From Streptosporangiaceae bacterium (GTDB lineage Bacteria > Actinomycetota > Actinomycetes > Streptosporangiales > Streptosporangiaceae): a DNA stretch of 6,091 nt. Under the pieces are notes generated by a model. The model searched no databases. It was not told where the DNA came from and saw only the letters and a list, made by a program, of their open reading frames with translations. Where the stretch lies: NCBI GenBank assembly GCA_030042885.1, contig JASHYW010000353.1, positions 1 through 6,091 on the forward strand, in the 5' to 3' direction. This document shows positions 1 to 5,665 of the stretch, piece by piece (the stretch's first letter is position 1; each line of letters begins with the position of its first letter). Both the position numbers and the translations under genes were made by a program.

Positions 1-308
1 GCCTGCTGCGCGAGGGCGACCAGCTGCCCAAGGTCAAGGACGTGGCGGCCGGGCTGGCGATCAACCCGAACACGGTGCTCAAGGCCTACCGGGAGCTGGA
101 GTACGAGGGCCTGGCGGCGGCCCGGCCCGGGGTCGGCACGTTCGTGACCGGGACGCTGGACGGCGGCCCGCTGGCCGCGCACGGGCCGCTGCGCCGCGAC
201 CTGCAGCGCTGGCTGGCCAAGGCCCGCCGGGCCGGGCTGGACGATGAGTCCATCCAGGCCCTGTTCGCCAGCACGTTTCGGTCCGCGGCTGAGGAGGACA
301 TAGCATGA
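1..308 (+). CDS. GntR-family (YtrA-type) transcriptional regulator, 5' truncated by window edge
   Basis: This is the C-terminal part of a DNA-binding repressor; the reading frame starts at base 3 and gives 101 residues before TGA at 306-308. Visible residues 1-33 cover most of a GntR winged helix-turn-helix, with LPKVKDVA leading into the recognition-helix motif INPNTVLKAYRELE, followed by the wing GLAAARPGVGTFV at about 36-48. Only about 50 residues follow, including LRRDLQRWLAKARRAGLDD. A tail this short fits the YtrA subfamily and is too short for a FadR- or HutC-type ligand domain. YtrA-type regulators usually sit first in an operon with ABC transporter genes and repress it; that arrangement is present here, with a 4-nt overlap with the ATPase gene. 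Autoregulation is therefore inferred, but the operator and promoter would lie left of the window. The effector is unknown. Confidence 0.93.
   Translation, partial: LLREGDQLPKVKDVAAGLAINPNTVLKAYRELEYEGLAAARPGVGTFVTGTLDGGPLAAHGPLRRDLQRWLAKARRAGLDDESIQALFASTFRSAAEEDIA
291..298 (+). promoter_or_regulatory. Ribosome binding site for the ABC ATPase gene
   Basis: GAGGAGGA lies 6 nt upstream of the ATG at 305 and inside the end of the GntR gene. It is a near-consensus Shine-Dalgarno sequence. It fixes this start and shows that the ATPase can be initiated independently of, as well as coupled to, the GntR stop. Confidence 0.8.
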
Positions 309-1198
309 CCGCCGCCATAGCGGCCCAGGGGCTGGGCAAGCGGTACGGGCGGCAGTGGGCGCTGGCCGGCTGCACGCTGTCGGTCCCGGCCGGGCACGTG
401 GTGGGCCTGGTCGGGCCGAACGGGGCCGGGAAGACGACCCTGCTGAGCATCGCCACCGGGATGCTGGCTCCGACGGCGGGCACGATCGAGGTGCTCGGCG
501 CCCGTCCCGCGGACGGGCCGGCGCAGCTGGCCCGGGTCGGCTACCTGCCCCAGGGCGCGCCGGTCTACGCCGGGCTGTCGGTCGCCGAGCACCTCAAGCT
601 GGGCGCGCACCTCAACCCCGCCTGGGACGCGGAGCTGGCCCACGGCCGGATCGGGCGGCTGGACCTGGACCCGGGGCAGAAGGCCGGGACGCTGTCCGGC
701 GGGCAGCGCGTCCAGCTCGCGCTGACCCTGGCCGTCGCCAAACGGCCCGAGCTGCTGATCCTGGACGAGCCGGTGGCCAGCCTGGACCCGCTGGCCCGGC
801 GGGAGTTCCTGCGCGACCTGATGGAATCGGTCGCCGAGCAGGGCCTGTCGGTGGTGCTGTCCTCCCACCCGATCAGCGACCTGGAACGGGTCTGCGACTA
901 CCTCATCGTGCTGGTGGCCTCCCGGGTGCAGGTGGCCGGGCCGGTCGAAGACCTGCTGGCCACCCACCGCCTGCTGACCGGCCCCCGCCGCGACCCCGGC
1001 AGCCTCCCCGGCGGCATGCAGGTCATCTCCGCCAGCCACACCGACATGCAAAGTACACTGCTGGTCCGCACGCCCGGCCCGGTCCTCGACCCGGCCGGGA
1101 CGGTCTCCGAGGTCGGCCTGGAGGACCTGGTACTGGCCTACATGAGCCAGGCCACCGGGCACAACCGCCGCCACCGCCACCTGGAGGTGCACAAATGA
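305..1198 (+). CDS. ABC transporter ATP-binding protein
   Basis: A 297-residue nucleotide-binding subunit that would hydrolyse ATP at the cytoplasmic face to drive the permease encoded next. All ABC signatures are visible in order: Walker A GPNGAGKTT at residues 37-45, Q-loop Gln83 in YLPQG, signature LSGGQ at 130-134, Walker B LLILDEP at 150-156 with catalytic Glu155, D-loop SLD at 159-161, and H-loop His188 in SSHP. A C-terminal extension of roughly 80-100 residues follows the ATPase core, as in drug/envelope-type ABC-2 exporters. The start is supported by the ribosome binding site at 291-298 and the ATGA overlap with the GntR gene; the end overlaps the permease gene in the same way. The family is usually an export pump with two ATPase copies per complex. 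The substrate cannot be read from sequence. No lesion is visible. Confidence 0.96.
   Translation: MTAAIAAQGLGKRYGRQWALAGCTLSVPAGHVVGLVGPNGAGKTTLLSIATGMLAPTAGTIEVLGARPADGPAQLARVGYLPQGAPVYAGLSVAEHLKLGAHLNPAWDAELAHGRIGRLDLDPGQKAGTLSGGQRVQLALTLAVAKRPELLILDEPVASLDPLARREFLRDLMESVAEQGLSVVLSSHPISDLERVCDYLIVLVASRVQVAGPVEDLLATHRLLTGPRRDPGSLPGGMQVISASHTDMQSTLLVRTPGPVLDPAGTVSEVGLEDLVLAYMSQATGHNRRHRHLEVHK
1183..1189 (+). promoter_or_regulatory. Ribosome binding site for the permease gene
   Basis: GGAGGTG sits 5 nt before the ATG at 1195, inside the last codons of the ATPase gene. It decides the permease start: the same frame is open far upstream, but only as an out-of-frame shadow of the ATPase gene. Confidence 0.8.
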
Positions 1199-2286
1199 CC
1201 TGGCTGACCTGGCGGCAGTTCCGCACCCAGGCCATCACCGCGTCCGCGGTGACGGCCGCGTTCGCGGTCCTGCTCGCGGCCACCGGACCGCACCTGGCCA
1301 GCACGTACGCCGCCGACGGGCTCGACAGCTGCCACGGCGGCAGCTGCCTGAGCCCGGCCACCTACTTCACTGCGTCGCTGGCCCGCAGCCCCTACGGGGT
1401 GCTTTTCCTGCTCAGCACCGGGATCATCCTGCTGGCGCCCGCCGTCATCGGCCTGTTCTGGGGCGCCCCGCTGATCGCCCGCGAACTGGAGACCGGGACC
1501 GCCGCCCTGGCCTGGAACCAGTCGGTCACCCGGACCCGGTGGCTGGCCGTCAAGCTCGCCATCGGCGGCCTGACCGCCATGGCCGTCACCGAGGCGCTCA
1601 GCCTCATGCAGACCTGGTGGGCAGTGCCGATCAGCCAGGCCGTCGCCGACGGCTCCGGCGCCGGTGTTGCCCAGAGCCGGTTCAGCCAGCTGAACTTCGC
1701 CACCCACGGCATCACCCCGATCGGCTACGCCGCGTTCGCCTTCGCCCTCGGCGTCACCGCCGGGGTGCTGATCCGGCGCACCATCCCGGCCATGGCCGTC
1801 ACCCTGGCCATCTTCGCCGCCCTCCAGGTCGCCATGCCGCTGTGGGTCCGCCCCAACCTCGCCCCGGCCGACCACGTGGCCATCCCGGTCAGCGGGCAAG
1901 GGAACCTCTCACCGGCACAGACCGGCCCGGGCGGCAGCACCTTCACGCTCTTCGCCGTCAACATCCCCGGCCAGCCCGGCGCCTGGCTCCTGTCCAGCAG
2001 ACCGGTCAACGCCGCCGGGCAACCAGTCAGCACCACCCCGGCCGCCTGCACATCGGTAGGAAACACCGGCCAAAGCGCGGGTACGCAGGCGAACGCCTTC
2101 CCACCGGGGCAAGGCCCTGCCGCGTTCGTTGACTGCCTGGGCCACCACGGCATCCGGGAGGCCATCACCTACCAGCCCGCCAGCCGCTACTGGCGCTTCC
2201 AGGCCACCGAGACCGCGATCTACCTCGCCCTGGCCCTAGCCCTGACCGGATACTGCTTCCAGCGGATCAACCGCCGCCTCTCCTGA
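1195..2286 (+). CDS. ABC-2-type transporter permease
   Basis: A 363-residue integral membrane protein, the likely partner of the upstream ATPase. Hydrophobic segments suggest about six membrane spans: roughly residues 13-30, 68-90, 118-141, 174-193, 198-216 and 340-356. A large polar, Pro/Gly-rich segment (about 217-335) lies between spans five and six and is probably extracytoplasmic. After span two comes a cytoplasmic motif, RELETGTAALAWNQSVTR (about 96-113), which is characteristic of actinobacterial ABC-2 permeases next to YtrA-type regulators. The final YWRFQATETAIYLALALAL stretch is also typical of this group. Cys46 and Cys51 in the first outer loop, and two more cysteines in the large loop, could form disulfides; this is inferred. 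The gene overlaps the ATPase gene by ATGA, so the two are translationally coupled. The transported compound is unknown. No obvious rho-independent terminator follows. Confidence 0.9.
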   Translation: MTWLTWRQFRTQAITASAVTAAFAVLLAATGPHLASTYAADGLDSCHGGSCLSPATYFTASLARSPYGVLFLLSTGIILLAPAVIGLFWGAPLIARELETGTAALAWNQSVTRTRWLAVKLAIGGLTAMAVTEALSLMQTWWAVPISQAVADGSGAGVAQSRFSQLNFATHGITPIGYAAFAFALGVTAGVLIRRTIPAMAVTLAIFAALQVAMPLWVRPNLAPADHVAIPVSGQGNLSPAQTGPGGSTFTLFAVNIPGQPGAWLLSSRPVNAAGQPVSTTPAACTSVGNTGQSAGTQANAFPPGQGPAAFVDCLGHHGIREAITYQPASRYWRFQATETAIYLALALALTGYCFQRINRRLS

Positions 2287-2318
2287 ACCAGCCGGAATCC
2301 GATTGCGGCCATATCGCG

Positions 2319-2385
2319 ACGGGATCCCCATCACGAATAGCGATGCGGTCACGAGCGCCCCCTACAACAGCGGGCCGGATCCCGT
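2319..2385. repeat. 9-bp perfect inverted repeat with a 49-nt loop
   Basis: ACGGGATCC at 2319-2327 is exactly complementary to GGATCCCGT at 2377-2385. There is no following T-run, so it is not a standard intrinsic terminator. It could be a weak long-range hairpin or chance in GC-rich DNA. Confidence 0.3.
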
Positions 2386-2388
2386 GAA

Positions 2389-2417
2389 TGGACACGATAA
2401 TTCAACCCCTGTAATAC
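2389..2417 (+). promoter_or_regulatory. Candidate sigma-70-type promoter upstream of a micro-ORF
   Basis: TGGACA at 2389-2394 (one mismatch to TTGACA) is followed, 17 nt later, by TAATAC at 2412-2417. An overlapping alternative -10, TGTAAT, lies at 2410-2415. The predicted transcript would begin near 2424, just ahead of a purine-rich ribosome-binding-site-like sequence at 2428-2436. Only the spacing and hexamer match support it. Confidence 0.3.
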
Positions 2418-2443
2418 CAGCGCAGTCGAGAAGGGAATGCTTT

Positions 2444-2533
2444 GTGATCACGGTGTTGAAGGCCTGCCTTTATTGCCCAGAAAACTTCACATGCTCTTCT
2501 GCCGCGAGTCGTGCGTGCGCTTGTCATGGGTGA
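2444..2533 (+). CDS. Candidate Cys-rich micro-ORF (29 residues)
   Basis: GTG at 2444 opens a 29-residue frame ending at TGA 2531-2533. GAGAAGGGA at 2428-2436 lies 7 nt upstream as a plausible ribosome binding site, and a candidate promoter lies just before that. The peptide has five cysteines (positions 8, 11, 17, 25, 27), among them a CxxC motif (CLYC) and a terminal ACACHG. Cys-dense short ORFs can be leader peptides of cysteine-responsive attenuators in actinobacteria, or modified-peptide precursors. No sulfur-metabolism gene or peptide-modifying enzyme follows within the window, which weakens both ideas. The same frame is open further upstream to 2303, but the ribosome binding site favours 2444. 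It may well be chance. Confidence 0.22.
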   Translation: MITVLKACLYCPENFTCSSAASRACACHG

Positions 2534-2826
2534 GCACGGGAGCAGAGGGTCGCAGCCGATGCGGCGGCGTCAGCGCGGCTTCATGGCTGGCGTCGAGCGG
2601 AGGTTGTCCGCGCTCTTGGCGCCCGCTACCGCCTGCTCCTGCCGGCCTCAACGACTTGCCGCCGGACCACGAGATGGGATCCTGAGTAGATACGACCCGC
2701 TACGGGCGATCGCTCGCACGCATCGATAGAAATGACCTCCTGCGTCTGGCCAAGCTCGCCGCCGACGTCGAAGCGGGACTATTCGCACGCCACCCGTACG
2801 GCGCGGGACGCTACGCCGGTCGGCTT

Positions 2827-3210
2827 GTGTGCCGGGCGCTGTGCCAGGGGGCGGCCCTCCACTATCTGGACGAAAGGAATGGCGTCAAGGACTTCGACGT
2901 ATGGTCCTTCTACGCCGCGCGCGACGACGGCCCATTCCCGTACCGGTGGCGGGGAACAGCGGACTACGGCCCATCGAAATTCGGGCGGTATCCAGACGAC
3001 CCGCCCTCGTTCACCGGACGTCGCGTCGATCTACTCGGGCGATCACTGAACGTTCCACTAGACGCCGAACCGGCTACAGTCCTGCGCGATTATTTCTCCG
3101 CAGCACGCACCCGCTCGGCGAAGGAGCTGGCGGCAAAGGCAGTCGTGCTCATCAACCCCGAGCAGCTTGCCGGAAAGGTTGTCTGGCCCGTGGTCAGCCC
3201 TTCGGAATGA
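2827..3210 (+). CDS. Conserved hypothetical protein, nucleotidyltransferase-like motifs, 5' end probably damaged
   Basis: From GTG 2827 the frame encodes 127 residues. It resembles a conserved actinobacterial hypothetical family that I cannot name. Residues fit the nucleotidyltransferase-fold pattern: small-residue turn QGAALHY (7-13, Gly8-Ala9), then KDFDVW (21-26) with Asp22 and Asp24, then RRVDLLG (65-71) with Asp68 as a third acidic position. A Gly/Pro-rich motif, TADYGPSKFGR (44-54), lies between, and the C-terminal helix SAKELAAKAVVLI is conserved-looking. Function is inferred from the fold pattern only. The same frame stays open back to 2686, and its codons 2722-2826 read like real family sequence (NDLLRLAKLAADVEAGLFAR, then HPYGAGRYAG), but there is no ATG, GTG or TTG there. 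An ATG at 2732 is one base out of frame. GTG 2827 has no clear ribosome binding site. The gene has probably lost its true start; pseudogene is a fair alternative call. Confidence 0.6.
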   Translation: MCRALCQGAALHYLDERNGVKDFDVWSFYAARDDGPFPYRWRGTADYGPSKFGRYPDDPPSFTGRRVDLLGRSLNVPLDAEPATVLRDYFSAARTRSAKELAAKAVVLINPEQLAGKVVWPVVSPSE

Positions 3211-3292
3211 CCATCCTCATCTGCCGCAACTCGCGTATACGGCCCGCGACGGGAGGCCGACTGGGGCTGCGCTTTGCGGTGACCCGTCAGTC

Positions 3293-3321
3293 TTGACATG
3301 CTGGGGTGCTGGGAGCAGGCT
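3293..3321 (+). promoter_or_regulatory. Candidate promoter of the carboxylesterase gene
   Basis: A perfect TTGACA -35 element at 3293-3298 lies 58 nt before the esterase GTG. At 17-nt spacing the -10 position is CAGGCT (3316-3321), which keeps only the A at position 2 and the final T of the consensus. The intergenic placement and strong -35 support it; the weak -10 is against it. Confidence 0.35.
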
Positions 3322-3355
3322 CTACCGGGCCGGGCAGAGGTAGCAGGGGATACAG

Positions 3356-4855
3356 GTGAGCGGCATGTCGCAGCATCCGGTGGTGCAGGTCCGGGATGGA
3401 GCGGTGCGCGGCAAGGCCGAATCGGGGATCTGGGCGTTTCTCGGCGTTCCCTACGCGGCGTCCCCGTTCGGTGCGAACCGGATGCGGCCGCCGCAGCCTG
3501 TCCAGCCTTGGCACGGCGAACGTGATGCAACCGCGTACGGGCCGACAGCGCCCAAGGGCGACTACCCGCCTCAGTTCGCCCGGCTGTTCCCGGAGGTGGT
3601 AATCCCTGGTGAGGAATGCCTGAACCTCAATGTGTGGACGCCTGATACCGGCGCCCGGCTGCCCGTGCTGGTGTGGATTCACGGCGGCTCGTTCATGAAC
3701 GGGTCGGGCTCGGTGGGCGCGTACAACGGAGCGGCGTTCGCGCGCGATGGCGTGGTGTGCGTGACGATCAACTACCGGCTGGCTGCCGAGGGATTCCTGT
3801 TCCTGGATGACGGGATCGCCAACCTCGGCCTGCTCGATCAGCTGGCGGCTTTGCGGTGGGTCCAGGCCAACATTGCCGCGTTCGGGGGAGACCCTGCCCG
3901 CATCACCGTGGCGGGCGAGTCGGCTGGGGCCATGAGCGTGGTGACGCTGTTGTCGATGCCGCAGGCACGGGGCTTGTTTACGTAAGCCATCGCCCAAAGC
4001 GGCGCGGCGGCCCACACGCTGGCCCAGGAGCAGGCCCGTATGGTGGGCGGCTACCTGGCCGGCGCGCTCGGGGTGCCTGCCGACCGGGAGGCGATCAAGG
4101 CAGTCCCGGTGGACAAGCTCGTGCAGGCCGCATCGGACCTCGTGGCAGAGGTGCAGACCGCCCCCGACCCAGCCAGGTGGGGCCCGCTGGCGCTGAGCCT
4201 GCTGCCGTTCGCGCCGGTCGTCGACGGCGCGGTCCTGTCACAGGCTCCGCTGACGGCGATCGCCGCCGGGCACGGCGCAGATGTAGGCCTGCTGACCGGA
4301 TCCAACCGCGATGAGGCACGGCTGTTCTTTGTCGCGCCCGCCACCATCGACCTGATCGACGAGGCCACACTGGAGGCCGCCGCCAGCGCCTATGGGCTGT
4401 CAGCGGATTGCCTGGCCCGGTACCGGGCCAGCCGGCCCGGCGCCAGCGCAGGCGACATCCTCGCCGCTGTCATCACCGACTGGTTCTTCACCATCCCGGC
4501 CATCCGGGTCGCCGAAGCCCGCGCCGGCGCAGCCAGCGCCGCCACCTGGGTCTACCGGTTCGACCACCCCCACCCCGGGGACAACCACCGCTTCGGTGCC
4601 AGCCATGGCGCCGAGGTCCCGTTCGTGTTCAACACCATCGGCCAGCGCGACCTCCATCCCCTCATCGGCGATACCCCCTCCCAGGCCGTCGCCGACCAGA
4701 CCCACCAGGCCTGGGTGGACTTCATAACCCACGGCGACCCAGGCTGGCCCGCCTACAACACCGCCGACCGCACCACCGGTCTGCTCTCGTACCACATCGA
4801 GGCCAGCAGCGACCCAGCCGCCAGCGAACGCGCCTGCTGGGACCAGATCCGGTAG
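3356..4855 (+). pseudogene. Type-B carboxylesterase (alpha/beta hydrolase), interrupted by an in-frame TAA
   Basis: The frame from GTG 3356 to TAG 4853-4855 is 499 codons, the usual length for bacterial type-B carboxylesterases, which hydrolyse carboxylic esters. Family marks appear in order: FLGVPYA (28-34), EECLNLNVWTP (86-96), oxyanion-hole HGGSF (109-113), nucleophile elbow GESAG (187-191, Ser189), the acid in GSNRDEARLF (Glu320) and the base in SHGAEVPFVF (His417). Codon 210 is TAA (3983-3985), where the family has a basic residue in GLFxxAIAQSG. The frame resumes at once with AIAQSGA and continues to a natural C-terminus. A product stopping at 209 would lack Glu320 and His417, so should be inactive. 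ATG 4040 is internal and is not a separate gene. The start could also be ATG 3365, preceded by AGGTGAG (3354-3360); GTG 3356 has GGGGA 5 nt upstream. Sequencing error or read-through would restore an enzyme. Confidence 0.9.
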
Positions 4856-5479
4856 ATGCGGGGCCGCCACGGAAGTTCAACGGAACTCGGGACAAGCTTC
4901 GCGGCTCCATCGGTCATTCTTAGTACGCCCTATACCAGCCTCTCCAGGTGCGCCTTATACCGCTGCGACCAATCGCGGTCATCGTTGCCGCCACCGAGCA
5001 TGGTTAGACCCAAGCCGATTTCAAAGCTCCGTGGGAGTCGCTCCCAGGGACAAAAGCTTGTTCTCAGGAGGACAGCGATCGGACGTATTGTCATGCCGCG
5101 GACAGGGTCGAGCGCCGCGGGTACGGCGTGGGACCTCGGCCATGCTACGCAGTCCTCGCAGCCGTGAACTCTGCCAGCTGAGGGTGGAGGCTGATAGGAA
5201 GCCTGTCACGGAGGGCAACCTCAGTCTTCGCGCTCCCCGCGCGAGATCCGCCGATCTGCGCGGTGTTCGGCGTGGATAGCTCCACCGGGTAGCCGCGACC
5301 GAACGGGATGTTCTGCGCCGCGGTGGCCGTGGTCATGGGCCGACCGCCGGGTGGCCCCGTCCCGGTGAAGACGTCGGGTGTCAACGGCCAGGACAGCCTC
5401 AGCGTCCCGCCAGGCGGCGGGTCAGCCTCTGGGTTGATCCCGGGTATAACCCGGACTCCCGGCAGCGCCGGTCCGCCTT
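4856..5479. other. Spacer of about 620 nt with only weak open frames
   Basis: I assign no gene here. Two minus-strand frames have some protein-like character. The frame at 5094-4930 (ATG, 54 codons) ends in NDDRDWSQRYKAHLERLV with mostly G/C third positions. The frame at 5336-5145 (ATG, 63 codons) contains NIPFGRGYPVELSTPNTAQI. Neither has a recognisable ribosome binding site or family. They may be relics of genes once linked to the integrase fragment. A small hairpin, AGTTC-AACG-GAACT (4874-4887), follows the esterase stop but has no T-run, so it is a poor terminator. Confidence 0.5.
5032..5046. repeat. Perfect short inverted repeat TGGGAG-TCG-CTCCCA
   Basis: The two 6-bp arms are perfectly complementary around a 3-nt loop inside the gene-poor spacer. 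No T-tract follows on either strand, so it is unlikely to be an intrinsic terminator. It could be an operator half-site pair or a remnant of element-end structure. Confidence 0.35.
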
Positions 5480-5665
5480 GCGGGTTCTCATACGCCAGCA
5501 CGGGTGCCCCGTCGCAGTCGCGGGCCAGGCAGTCCAGCGGCAGCGCGCAGACCTCGTCCGGCGGTAGCCGGTATCGATCAGCAACCCGGTCGCGACCCGG
5601 ACCTCGCAGCGGGCCAGGGCATCGAGGTGAGCGCACAGCTCATCGCGGTTGCCCTGCGAACTCTT
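5480..5665 (-). pseudogene. Tyrosine recombinase/integrase fragment (Box I region), frameshifted
   Basis: Read on the minus strand, this is part of the catalytic domain of an actinobacterial phage-integrase-type tyrosine recombinase, which cuts and rejoins DNA at attachment sites. One frame gives NRDELCAHLDALARC then LLIDTGYR up to about 5561. A second frame then gives PDEVCALPLDCLARD and GAPVLAYEN down to 5484. Adding back one C at about 5561 joins them as DTGYRPDEVCALPLDCL, the Box I motif with its catalytic arginine. After AYEN, dropping one base near 5483 returns to the first frame as RKADRR, which fits the family less firmly. Similarity ends after this. Box II (HxxR) and the catalytic tyrosine are not found, and the N-terminal DNA-binding domain is absent. 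The fragment covers only about 60 residues of a protein usually several hundred long, so it is a relic. Confidence 0.65.

Larger units (their letters stand above)
2287..2685 (+). other. Spacer of about 400 nt with no recognisable protein family
   Basis: The stretch after the ABC operon is locally less GC-rich, especially around 2385-2500. Open frames exist but none gives a protein I recognise. One frame (2591-2686) reads RRAEVVRALGARYRLLLPAS and has protein-like character but no start, so it may be a relic. The spacer holds the inverted repeat, the candidate promoter and the Cys-rich micro-ORF listed separately. No tRNA, T-tract terminator or transposase is seen. Confidence 0.6.

Noticed and set aside
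86..1192. Long minus-strand open frame opposite the GntR and ATPase genes
   Set aside because: Antisense frames stay open by composition in GC-rich DNA. The translation is low complexity with no family marks.
355..1194. Long open frame in phase with the permease running through the ATPase gene
   Set aside because: It is the +2 shadow of the ATPase gene: Arg/Pro/Gly-rich, low-complexity translation, while ATG 1195 has a ribosome binding site and starts the membrane protein.
3300..3315. Tandem GCTGGGGT/GCTGGGAG repeat between promoter hexamers
   Set aside because: Two imperfect 8-mers in GC-rich DNA are expected by chance, with no further copies nearby.
4040..4855. A separate 271-residue gene starting at ATG 4040
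   Set aside because: It is in phase with the upstream esterase half, starts inside a conserved part of the fold, has no ribosome binding site and lacks the nucleophile.
4874..4887. Hairpin AGTTC-AACG-GAACT as esterase terminator
   Set aside because: Only 5 bp with no following T-tract, so too weak to call a terminator.
5299..5314. LexA/SOS-box-like sequence GAAC-N5-GTTC
   Set aside because: The actinobacterial SOS box needs a 4-nt spacer (GAAC-N4-GTTC); here the spacer is 5 nt and no gene start follows suitably.
2287..5640. Intact insertion sequence, CRISPR array or tRNA attachment site
   Set aside because: I looked for terminal inverted repeats with flanking duplications, regularly spaced repeats and tRNA-like cloverleaf/CCA ends and found none.
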